Source: Nostoc sp. ATCC 53789 (lineage in GTDB: Bacteria > Cyanobacteriota > Cyanobacteriia > Cyanobacteriales > Nostocaceae). Taken from it: a stretch of DNA of 64,000 bases. This document shows, piece after piece, positions 1 to 8,800 of this stretch. The first letter of the stretch is position 1. Each line of letters starts with the position of its first letter. Both the position numbers and the translations under genes were made by a program. A model generated the notes under the pieces. The model was not told where the DNA came from and did no database searches. It saw only the letters and a program-made list of their open reading frames with translations. The DNA lies in assembly GCF_009873495.1 (NCBI RefSeq), contig NZ_CP046703.1:2542001-2606000 (forward strand), given 5' to 3'.

Positions 1-1
1 A

Positions 2-181
2 AAAATTCGCTTTTTAGATATTCCCCGGTGTATCGAATGGGTGTGCGATCGCCATCAAAATGATAACCGTGCAAATCCCTCTTTAGATGACATCTTGGCA
101 GCAGATAAATGGGCAAGACAAGAAGTTTTAACAACGACTGAAAAGTTAGAAGCTCACCCACGGATAATTTCTTTGCGATAA
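2..181 (+). CDS. dxr: 1-deoxy-D-xylulose 5-phosphate reductoisomerase, C-terminal fragment
   Basis: Only the last 59 codons lie in the window; the gene begins upstream of base 1. The frame starting at base 2 is open to a TAA at 179-181. It contains [11 protein letters not shown], then [18 protein letters not shown], which matches the C-terminal helical domain of DXR (family pattern: P-S/T-L-D/E-D-I/V-L-x-A-D-x-W-A-R). DXR converts DXP to MEP with NADPH in the plastid-type isoprenoid pathway that supplies carotenoids, phytol and quinone tails. The catalytic and NADPH-binding parts are outside the window, so activity cannot be judged here. The family assignment rests on this tail alone but the motif is distinctive. 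Confidence 0.85.
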   Translation, partial: KIRFLDIPRCIEWVCDRHQNDNRANPSLDDILAADKWARQEVLTTTEKLEAHPRIISLR

Positions 182-238
182 AAACCTTTAATTCAGATAC
201 CCAAAAGGCAGATTTTCTGGTTCTTGACCAATTTTTGT

Positions 239-267
239 TTAGCCTTCAGCATTAGCCTGAAGGCTAA
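239..267. terminator. 11-bp stem-loop after dxr
   Basis: TTAGCCTTCAG (239-249) pairs perfectly with CTGAAGGCTAA (257-267) around a 7-base loop, 57 bases after the dxr stop. There is no clear run of T after the stem, so it may be a processing or repeat hairpin instead of a classical terminator. Confidence 0.4.
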
Positions 268-335
268 CAGCTAAATTCATTTTTGGACATCCTTTGCCAT
301 GTGTTATTAGACTCTTTATCTGATAAATTTATTGA

Positions 336-749
336 TTAACTAGAGACATTTGTCTTTGGCTTTTCTAATAAGAAAATAATTCCTAAAACCGGGAAAAGTA
401 AAGCGATTAGCTGCATTACTTTAAAGCCTCTTGCATCTGTTTCCAATGAGCTTAATAAAGATGGCTGGATGATTGAATGAATATTACCAATAATATACCA
501 ACTATAGATTCCAAGTGTAATCCATTTTGCCCACATCTTTTCTTGAAATATTCCAACTATTGCGGCAACCGCCACAATAGAAGCGATCGCTAGAAAAAAT
601 GTTGTAGCAAAAGATGTCTCACCACCAGCAGTCTGACTTCGAGTTATAATCCAATTTATCATTGCACCAGTTGCACAAGCTAGGGCAACCAACAATAAAT
701 ATACTAGGCTGTACCACTTTCCAAGTTTGGTATATATTTTTGCGGTCAT
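336..749 (-). CDS. hypothetical four-helix membrane protein
   Basis: A 137-residue protein that I do not recognise. Four hydrophobic segments are visible at about residues 13-33, 47-67, 73-93 and 110-130, with short loops and a lysine-containing tail, so it is probably an inner-membrane protein. The ATG start is the first in the frame; no strong Shine-Dalgarno sequence precedes it. It converges with dxr (155 bases between the stops) and lies alone, so neighbours give no functional hint. Coding is supported by the consistent amphipathic pattern and by codon use like the neighbours, not by a known family. Confidence 0.6.
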   Translation of the reverse strand: MTAKIYTKLGKWYSLVYLLLVALACATGAMINWIITRSQTAGGETSFATTFFLAIASIVAVAAIVGIFQEKMWAKWITLGIYSWYIIGNIHSIIQPSLLSSLETDARGFKVMQLIALLFPVLGIIFLLEKPKTNVSS

Positions 750-1088
750 ACGTTCTACTTTGAGCTTTTTGATTCTTAGAAATCAAACAGGATATATCCT
801 TCTAAAAATATAACTATTATATTGTTGTAACTATTAATACAAACTTACCAGTAAAAAATATTGCATAAATTCTGCCAAATTGCCAAATAAGTTTCCTCTC
901 ATCTGAATTATTGTCTCATTTTCAGATAATATAACATTGGCACAGTTAGACGAAAAATCTTGGCTTTAATAGCTATTCCAAATTAGGTCTAATAGCTTTA
1001 GCACTAATAATTTTTAGTTCAGATAAAATTACCCTTTCTGAATAAATATCCTCTCAGGTAAGGGCTATTGTTAAGGAATTTATATATT

Positions 1089-1286
1089 ATGATTGCTACG
1101 TTGATTGTAGCTTGGATTGTCTTCGTAATATTGTGGAAGTTGTTGAAAGCCACTCTGAAGAACGCATTAACCATTGCCGCAATTCTGATTTTATTAAACA
1201 TTAGTTTTGGCATTACTCCACAAGATATTTGGCATCACATCATGCAGTTTACTCAAAGTTTATCAAATATCCAAAGCGGCAAGTAA
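1089..1286 (+). CDS. small hydrophobic membrane protein
   Basis: A 65-residue protein from the ATG at 1089 (MIATLIVAWIVF). An in-frame upstream start at 1068 is possible but has less support. Residues 2-22 form a strong transmembrane helix. A short basic turn (KLLKATLKNA) leads into a second hydrophobic stretch at about 30-43, followed by a polar tail ending in SGK. It looks like the small conserved membrane proteins common in filamentous cyanobacteria, but no function can be named. A perfect 34-base palindrome begins 5 bases after the stop. Confidence 0.55.
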   Translation: MIATLIVAWIVFVILWKLLKATLKNALTIAAILILLNISFGITPQDIWHHIMQFTQSLSNIQSGK

Positions 1287-1291
1287 AAATA

Positions 1292-1325
1292 CAAGTAGGG
1301 GCAATTCATGAATTGCCCCTACTTG
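1292..1325. repeat. perfect 34-base palindrome
   Basis: Bases 1292-1325 read the same on both strands (17-bp arms, beginning CAAGTAGGGGCAATTCAT). It lies between the convergent genes ending at 1286 and 1366 and could act as a bidirectional terminator. A diverged relative with arms GTAGGGGC/GCCCCTAC is at 38590-38620, which suggests a dispersed repeat and not a gene-specific signal. Confidence 0.7.
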
Positions 1326-1365
1326 AGCTTATTAAGGATAGTTAAACTCTGACACAGCGTACTGC

Positions 1366-1866
1366 TCAATCATTATTTAATGCTGAAATCTTGGCTAATG
1401 CATCCTTAAAACTTGGCGGCAACTGACGCATAATCTTGCCTCTTTCGCGATCTAAAGCTACTAAAGTCACCTTGGCAGTAACGTATAATTCTTGTCCATC
1501 AGTTGAGACAATGGCATAATCCCAATTAATTCGGACACCTGTTACCTCAGCCATGCGCGTTTTTACTACCACTGCCATACCCAATTGAATTGAACGATGA
1601 TAACGCAACGACAGTTCTACAACTGGTAAATCACAACCTATCGCAACTAAATCAGCAAATTCAATCCCTATAGATCGCAAGCATTCAATCCGCGCTTCTT
1701 CCATCCAAGCTAGATAAGAACCGTGCCACACAACACCTGCATAATCAGTGTGGTGGGGTTGCACTCTCACGGGATATTCAAACCAATTCCCAAATTCATG
1801 ACTTGATGGATTGTCAAGGGCGGTGGTGGGTGGTAATTTTGGTTGGCTGGGTTTTTCTTGTGACAT
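1366..1866 (-). CDS. YbgC-type acyl-CoA thioesterase (hotdog fold)
   Basis: A 166-residue protein read from the ATG at 1866; a GTG six codons upstream (1884) is also in frame. Residues of the motif HTDYAGVVWHGSYLAWMEEA sit near the start of the hotdog domain and match the 4-hydroxybenzoyl-CoA thioesterase/YbgC family, in which the Asp (here in H-T-D) is the catalytic carboxylate. The rest follows the family: an EARIE helix, then beta strands ending in KVTLVALDRERGK. Such enzymes hydrolyse acyl-CoA or acyl-ACP in the cytosol. The substrate cannot be deduced; the cyanobacterial DHNA-CoA thioesterase of phylloquinone synthesis is a related family, but this sequence does not look like its direct counterpart. 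The N-terminal 25 residues are proline-rich and probably disordered. Confidence 0.8.
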   Translation of the reverse strand: MSQEKPSQPKLPPTTALDNPSSHEFGNWFEYPVRVQPHHTDYAGVVWHGSYLAWMEEARIECLRSIGIEFADLVAIGCDLPVVELSLRYHRSIQLGMAVVVKTRMAEVTGVRINWDYAIVSTDGQELYVTAKVTLVALDRERGKIMRQLPPSFKDALAKISALNND

Positions 1867-1983
1867 TTTCACTTTTCTAAGCACCTATAAATTTTCCAAA
1901 TATGGAATAGCATAAAAATTCATTGCGTTCCATAACTTAATTGATTTAATATTTACACTTCCGAGTAGAGGGAGTGTTTTGTT

Positions 1984-4053
1984 ATGCAGCCTAATCTCCA
2001 GTATGTTAGTCTTATTACTTTAACTATACTTAGTTTTCTCGGTTTTGGGATGGCATACCCAGACAATAACCAGGTAAGTACAAATACAAGGTTGAAATAT
2101 AACTTTGGAGAAAAAGCTCAAGCTTTACCTCAGAATAATCAGCTTTTAGAAATTGAAAGGCTCAATGAAGAAGCTATCAAAGAATCTCGGCAAGGTGAAT
2201 CGGAAGAAGCGTTGCAGAGATTACAACAAGCACTAGCCATTACTAGAGAACGTGGAGAGCGCTCTTGGGAAGCGGTAACATTCAATAACATCGGCAGAGT
2301 CTACCAAACTCAAAGAAAGTATCCTGAAGCACTTAAATCTTACCAGCAAGCTCTATTAATTAATAGAGAACTTGGGGATCTTGTTCGACTTGGCAAAACC
2401 TACAGTAATATAGGTTACTTATTTGATATCCAAAATCAACCAGAGTTAGCAATTTTTTTCTACAAGCATTGCTTAATTAATCGTGAAAAAGCTCGCTTGA
2501 ATCCATCAGCACTGAGTGCGCCACAACCAAATGCTTACAGCATAACTGTTAGCCAGACATATCGGATTTTGGGTGAACAATTGCTCAAACAAGAACGTGT
2601 TGCTGAAGCACAAAGGACAATGGATTTACTCAAAGTTGAAGAACTAGAAGAATATCTCCAGACTGTGCCAGGTAATCAACGTACTGTCAAAGGTATTAAT
2701 ATAGCGGCTACAGAAAAACCAATTAAACAAAAGTTGGATCAAACCTTGGATAGTGCTGTTGTGTTGGGTAAAGAACTGACAACACTACGGAAAATTTCTC
2801 CCAAGGAGCGATCGCTCGAACAGAAACAACGCATTGAGCAATTAGTCTTAAATCAACAGCAACTTTTGGATAAATTTAACGAATTTATCAATAGTCCTTC
2901 AGTGAAAGCACAGATAGAGCAAATTAGCCGTACAGCTAGGCGGCAAAATTTGGATTTGGAGAATCTCAACGAACTTCGGGATAATTTGGCGAGATTGCCT
3001 CAAAAATCTGCAATCCTCTATCCACTGATTTTAAAAGATAGCTTGGAATTGGTATTAGTCACTCCTGAATCCCCACCGATTCATCGCACTGTTGCTGTAA
3101 AACGCGAAAATCTCCATCAAACAATTGGTACTTTCCGCCAAGCTTTAATCAACCCCAGCCGAAATATCAAAGCACCTGCACGCCAATTGTATGACTGGCT
3201 AATTAAACCTATAGAAAAAGACCTGAAGCAATCAGGTACACAAACTCTGATTTACGCTCCAGATGAGCAATTACGCTATATTCCTTTAACTGCTTTATAT
3301 GATGGCAAACAATGGCTAGTGCAGCGTTTGGGTGTCAATCACATTACATCTGTCAGTCTGACTAACTTAAATACCCCACAAGAATCTACTTTGCGGGTTT
3401 TAGCTGGTGCTTTTACTAAAGGTAATTATCAAATTAAAGTTGGAAATCGACAGGTTGCTTTTGCTGGTTTGCCCTTTGCAACGCAAGAAGTGGAAAACTT
3501 AGCTGCTACGGTTCCTGAAACTACGAAGCTTTTAGATGATGCTTTTAGCCCCAAAGTCGCTGTACCCCAAATGGATGATTATACAATTGTCCATTTAGCG
3601 ACTCATGCAGCCTTTGTGGTCGGTAAACCAGAAGATTCGTTTATTTTATTCGGAAATGGCGATCGCGTTAACTTGAGAAATGTCGCCACTTGGTCACTCC
3701 CCCATGTAGATTTGGTAGTGTTAAGTGCCTGTGAAACCGGCTTGGGAGGTAAGTTAGGTAACGGTGAGGAAATTTTGGGCTTTGGCTATCAGATGCAACA
3801 AACCGGCGCAAGAGCCGCGATCGCTTCGCTGTGGTCTGTAGATGATGGTGGGACACAAGCGCTTATGAGTGCTTTTTATGGTATCCTTACCACCGATAAG
3901 TTAACTAAAGCTGAAACCTTACGACAAGCTCAAGTCTCATTAATTACTGGAGACTGGAAAATAAGAAGCCACAATGTACCCGTGGCAGCAGTTAGTAATT
4001 TTAGTCACCCGTACTACTGGGCATCCTTTATTTTAATTGGCAATGGACTTTAG
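1984..4053 (+). CDS. TPR-CHAT protein (caspase-like peptidase domain)
   Basis: A 689-residue protein. Residues 8-25 form a hydrophobic signal-like segment. Two to three TPR units follow at about 55-165 (for example EALKSYQQALLINRELGD), then a coiled helical linker. The C-terminal half, about 330-689, is a CHAT domain. The putative caspase-type dyad is intact: His541 in HLATHAAF and Cys583 in LSACETGLG. CHAT domains are clan CD peptidases; some act in bacterial defence or programmed cell death, others have unknown substrates. The TPR part would recruit a partner, and the leader suggests a periplasmic or membrane-attached location. No gasdermin or other effector gene lies next to it, so a defence role is not supported by context. 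Confidence 0.85.
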   Translation: MQPNLQYVSLITLTILSFLGFGMAYPDNNQVSTNTRLKYNFGEKAQALPQNNQLLEIERLNEEAIKESRQGESEEALQRLQQALAITRERGERSWEAVTFNNIGRVYQTQRKYPEALKSYQQALLINRELGDLVRLGKTYSNIGYLFDIQNQPELAIFFYKHCLINREKARLNPSALSAPQPNAYSITVSQTYRILGEQLLKQERVAEAQRTMDLLKVEELEEYLQTVPGNQRTVKGINIAATEKPIKQKLDQTLDSAVVLGKELTTLRKISPKERSLEQKQRIEQLVLNQQQLLDKFNEFINSPSVKAQIEQISRTARRQNLDLENLNELRDNLARLPQKSAILYPLILKDSLELVLVTPESPPIHRTVAVKRENLHQTIGTFRQALINPSRNIKAPARQLYDWLIKPIEKDLKQSGTQTLIYAPDEQLRYIPLTALYDGKQWLVQRLGVNHITSVSLTNLNTPQESTLRVLAGAFTKGNYQIKVGNRQVAFAGLPFATQEVENLAATVPETTKLLDDAFSPKVAVPQMDDYTIVHLATHAAFVVGKPEDSFILFGNGDRVNLRNVATWSLPHVDLVVLSACETGLGGKLGNGEEILGFGYQMQQTGARAAIASLWSVDDGGTQALMSAFYGILTTDKLTKAETLRQAQVSLITGDWKIRSHNVPVAAVSNFSHPYYWASFILIGNGL

Positions 4054-4489
4054 GTGTTGACCGTTTCCCATCTCTGTCAAAGGATGCCTTGTTCAACTTT
4101 GTGGCTGATTCCCACCAAAAAAAATTCATTAAAAATTCATAATTCATGACTTATAATTCATAATTTCTTTATGTAAACAGGTTTTAACTCAAGCATAATT
4201 ATGTTGGTTGCTTGATAGTTATGATTTTTCTTAACCTATTTTTTAGTTAGGAATTATGAATTAGTAATTACTAATTATTATGCTAATTCTGATTAACAGT
4301 GCATTTTAACTTTCAGCTAAAAGCTCAAAATCAGGCTCGTGAGGTTTTAGCAGATAGAAAAAAATAGGCGATGGGCTACAAGCCAATCACTTGATGGTAA
4401 TGGAGAACAGACTAAGAGCGATCGCTAACTAAGCCATCATTACCAATTACCGATAATCGATTTCTAATTTGCGATCGACCTTTGGAACC
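4054..4489. other. intergenic, AT-rich, no gene seen
   Basis: Contains several near-repeats of the type AATTCATAATTCAT (about 4125-4165), a common Nostoc spacer pattern. No coding or RNA gene is recognisable. Confidence 0.6.
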
Positions 4490-4834
4490 TTAATATTTCT
4501 TGGCAAGAATTTTAGAGTCTGTATCGGTTTGCATAGATTGCTTGACAAGATCAGCCAGTTCGTCGAGTTGGCTAATTGCCTCTGCGCCTTCTAGCTTCAT
4601 TAATTCGCGGTCATCCCGCATTTCCGTCCAAGTAATCCCGTAATCGGACACCAAAAACCGAATCAGGTGGTTATCACCCAAGCTAACCATAAACGATGCA
4701 CTATTCATTTGGTCGCCACAGGTATAACAAGAAGCAGGATACCCGCGCCGCTCTAATACGACTGCCAAGGCTTGCAGGTTCATTACCAAGTCTTGGACGA
4801 ATTGTCGATGTTGATGTGCTAGTCTCAGAAACAC
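4490..4834 (-). CDS. DUF1815-family protein
   Basis: A 114-residue protein beginning MFLRLAHQHRQFVQDL. The central part (YPASCYTCGDQMNSASFMV, then LIRFLVSDYGITWTEMRD) matches my memory of a short, highly conserved cyanobacterial family of unknown function, DUF1815. The CYTC pair (two Cys separated by two residues) could bind a metal, but a second pair is absent. It has no signal peptide or membrane segment and is probably cytosolic. The gene is alone, with intergenic DNA on both sides. The C-terminal tail after KQSM is variable. Confidence 0.75.
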   Translation of the reverse strand: MFLRLAHQHRQFVQDLVMNLQALAVVLERRGYPASCYTCGDQMNSASFMVSLGDNHLIRFLVSDYGITWTEMRDDRELMKLEGAEAISQLDELADLVKQSMQTDTDSKILAKKY

Positions 4835-5700
4835 TTTTGTCCTCCAGACACCACAGTCATTTGAGTTTCTTTTATATTTTCTTTAGATTTTCTCATCCAC
4901 TGGTATTGTAAACTATTCAATACAATTACCAGACAGATAATATTGAGTCGTTAATTGACTACCTTGTTTAGGGTAGTAGATCAGGGTTTTGAGCGCCGTA
5001 TCAAACTATTCAGTTTGCAAATTAAAAATCTCGGACAGAATTGCTAAATTTAACTATATCTTTATACACTTCTGTCAGGGTAGATTCTTACATGAAGCAT
5101 TCCGCTTTAAGAGTAACTTAAATCTAGCACTAGTCAAGTACAGAAAAGCTTCATATTTAATTTTTACTGATGATGTGCAGCCGATTTCAGTGTCATTTAA
5201 GTCTATAACGTAGTTTTGCATCGTTATAGTGTCTCTTGCTTAGATGTTTAATCTGTTCTCTTTCTAACGTAGATTTTGGTATAGACCAATAATTAGGTAT
5301 ACCAAATTTCTTCCTCCCGTATATATAAAGTTGAGCAGATGACAGTGTAAATTTTAGATCCAGTACTAAAAGAAGATTAAGTATAGTACTTTATACAACC
5401 TTCACGTAGCCGATAGATTAAGTCTGAGTGTAGAATCCAGAATGGATCACCTTAACACTGACAGTATCTAAACTCAGCAGAGCAATGTTGCCATTTAGGC
5501 AATATTTTCAGCTATTTTGGGATTATCCTCAAAAAGTGGTACGAACCAAAACAGATAAATTTGGAAAGATAATTATTTTAGTTTGGTTTTGCCACAAAAA
5601 ATCTATGTATAGTGTATTTCGATTATTTACTCAAACTGAGTAATTATTTTTTATTGAAAGTCGGCATGGGCATTAGTAACTCTTCCCTATACCTCAAAAC
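4835..5700. other. long intergenic region, no gene seen
   Basis: About 870 bases without a convincing gene. A 74-codon plus-strand frame at 4989-5213 has no ribosome-binding site and no family resemblance. Part of this stretch is probably the promoter region of the DUF1815 gene, which starts at 4834 and runs leftwards. Confidence 0.55.
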
Positions 5701-5724
5701 TCCACCCAAAAGGGGATGGAGTTT

Positions 5725-5846
5725 CAATACTTTTCGGTTAAACCCAATAATCTCTCTTTTGGTCTGGGGGAAGGTTAAAGGGTAATGGGGAAAGGGAAAT
5801 TCAAACCCTTTCCCTTTCCCCTTTCCCCCTTAACCGAAAAGTATTG
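5725..5846. repeat. nested inverted repeat downstream of hmpE
   Basis: CAATACTTTTCGGTTAA (5725-5741) is repeated exactly in inverse orientation at 5830-5846. Between them, GGGAAAGGGAAA near 5790 pairs with TTTCCCTTTCCC near 5810-5820. The element lies just past the hmpE stop (5868, minus strand) and could fold in its transcript. The arms are long and uninterrupted, as in MITE-like elements. Confidence 0.65.
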
Positions 5847-5867
5847 GATGGAGTTTTTCATTACCGA

Positions 5868-8800
5868 CTAAACATTGCTCGTAGTGCTAACAAGTTTTTC
5901 CCCTTTTAACATCCGCGCCGCAGCTTCGAGGAGAGCTTCTTCAAGATAGGGCTTGGTAAAGTAGCCACTAGCACCGAGTTGAGCTGCAATTTGTCTGTGT
6001 TTGTCTGCACCCCGCGAGGTGAGCATAGCGATCGGTAGGTGGTTGAGGTTAGAGTCTTTCTGAATGCGAGAGAGTAATTCCAGACCATCGCAACGGGGCA
6101 TTTCGATGTCGCAAAATACGATATCGCAAGGCAGACCGGAGCGGAGTTTATCCCAAGCTTCCTGTCCGTCACGCGCCTGTTCTACACGATAACCGGCTTT
6201 GTTAAATGTCAGGGATAGCAATTCTCGGACTGTAATCGAATCATCGACGATCAGCACTGTCGGGTCAATCTTCGCAGGAGAGGTGTCTATGGGAGCCCCT
6301 TTCTGTTGCCAAGAATTGCCACCCATTTGTGTAGAAATCCGTCCCTGGAAGATGTCAATTATTTCCAGCACATCAGCAATAGGCATAATCCGACCATCAC
6401 CCAAGACTGTAGCACCAGCGACACCAATGGGTTTAGGCGCTGGGCCTTCAAATTGCTTAATTACAATTTCTTGTTCGCTTAACACCAGGTCAATCTGTAG
6501 AGCAATCAAGGTATTTGCCGATCGCACCACAACCACAGAAACCATATCATCATCTCGCGTACCGCCATAGACATTACCGCGACTGATTTGGCGATTGAAG
6601 GTTAAAAGCTCCTTCAGGGGTCGGAATGGTAGTACTGTATCGCGCCAGGAAATAAATGATTGTCCATTGGCATCGTGCTGAATATTTTTCACTGGTATAT
6701 CTAGCGTATCTTCTACACCATCCATCGGGAAGGCGATCCTGGAGCGATCGGAGACGCAGCAGAGAGCTTTACAAATACTCAAAGTCAGTGGTAGACGAAT
6801 CGTGAAGGTGGTTCCCTTACCGATCGCAGAATCGGTGTTCACTGTCCCCCGAATTTCGCTAATCTCAGAACGCACTACGTCCATACCGACACCACGACCG
6901 GAAATTTCATCTGCTTGGTCTTTGATTGTAAAACCAGACTGGAATAGCAGATCGTAGACTTCCAGGCGAGACATGGCTTTTGCTTGCGCTTCTGTAATCA
7001 TGCCAATCTTCACCGCCTTAGCCTTAACCTTGGCGGAATCGATACCTGCGCCATCATCGCCTACAGAAATGATCGTTTGGTTGCCTTGGTAGAAGGCACG
7101 GATAGTAATAATTCCCACAGGTGGTTTACCAGCAGCTTGTCGTTCTTCTGGCGTTTCAATACCGTGAGCGATCGCATTATTCAGCATGTGAGTTAATGGA
7201 TCGGTCAGATGATCCAAAATCATCTTGTCAATTAAGGTATCACCACCTTCGATTACCAACTCCACTTGTTTGCCACATTTGATGGCGTTGTCGCGCACTC
7301 CTCGCCGCCAGCGATCGATAGTTTGGGCAAAAGGAACCATTCGCGCTCTTGTTAATCCCTCTTGTAGCTGGGTGGTTACTTGGCGGAACTGCCTTGCGAC
7401 TCGCTCGGTTTCTTCGGTGACAAAATCAATATCACTTGCCGACTCACGGACTCGCACAATGCGTTCGATCATCTGCTGTGAGAGTGTATGGAAGGGAGTA
7501 AAACGATCCATTTCTAACTCGCTAAAACCCCTATCAGCATTGAAATCAGGTGCTTGCAAGCCAGAGTCTTTCTTTTTGCGTCCAGCTAATAAAGAGGCTT
7601 CTAAGAGCGATCGCTCGTACAACTCTTGCATCCTTGCGCCCACATCCGAGAGTTGTTGTACCTGAATCAGCAAGTTATCTAATGACTGCCGCAGCCGTTC
7701 ATGATCTTGCTCTAAGGTATTGCGATTTACCACCAACTCCCCGACTAAATTACTCATATCGTCCAGTTGCTTAACTGGAACCTTCATCGTTTCTTCGAAT
7801 CTTGCAGCCCGACGAGTAGAGGGACGGGGAGGTTTGCTGGTGTTCGATTTTGCTGCTGGTGAATGGGATATTGTTTGATCCGCTTCTGCCAACAACTTCT
7901 CCAAGTCACCAAATTCATCTATAGCTGGTGGTGGAACGTCATTTTTCGCCAAGACTGGTTGAGTATTGAAGGGTTGGCGTTGGCGTAGCCCGTCGTGGAC
8001 ATTGCTGTCGTTATCTGTACCGAGCAATTCTTCCAGGGCTGCAAAATCTACTTCTGGTATTGAGGTAGCTTTGGAGTTAAGTGCTACTTCCTCTCCTAGT
8101 AATGCTTCCAAGTCTGCAAAATCATCTTCTGGAGCAACTAATTCAACGGTTTCTGTAGTTACCAATTCTTCATCTGAGGCAAGAATAGCATTTTCGTCCT
8201 CTGACACTGTTACAGATTCAGATATCTCTCCTAAATCATATAAATCGGTTTCTACATCTTCCTGAATAATCGTTTGTGTGAAATCATTGACATCTTGCGA
8301 ATCAATTGTTGCCGCGTTTTCTTCTAATTGTTGCTGGTTTGTTGCTTCTAATAGAGCAGTTTCTGTAAATAATAAAGCATTTGCAAAACCCAGATGTGTG
8401 TCGTCTAAATCCGGGTTTATTGGTAATTCAAAAGCAGTTTCTAAGTTATTGTTCTCTTCCGTTTCAAAATTTTCTAAGTTTGTTTGGGCTGAATTTGAAG
8501 TGTCACCAAAACTAATATCTAAAGAAGTTTCTGTAAGAGATACGTCCACAGTATTCTCTGTGGGTTCCATCTGAATATAGGTTGAGTCCGTAGCTACATC
8601 TTCAAACAGCAGTTGTGAATTTTCATCGAAAGAGCCAAACAAATCATCTGGTTGTTCTTGGACTGAATCTAAAGTTTCTGTAAGAGATAATTCATCCACA
8701 GTATTCTCTGTGGGTTCCATCTGAATATAGGTTGATGTAGCTACATCTTCAAACAGCAGTTGCGGATTTTCATCGAAAGAGCCGAACAAATCATCTGGTT

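Noticed and set aside
4989..5213. 74-codon plus-strand frame in the long spacer before the hmp locus
   Set aside because: No ribosome-binding site, irregular composition and no recognisable family.
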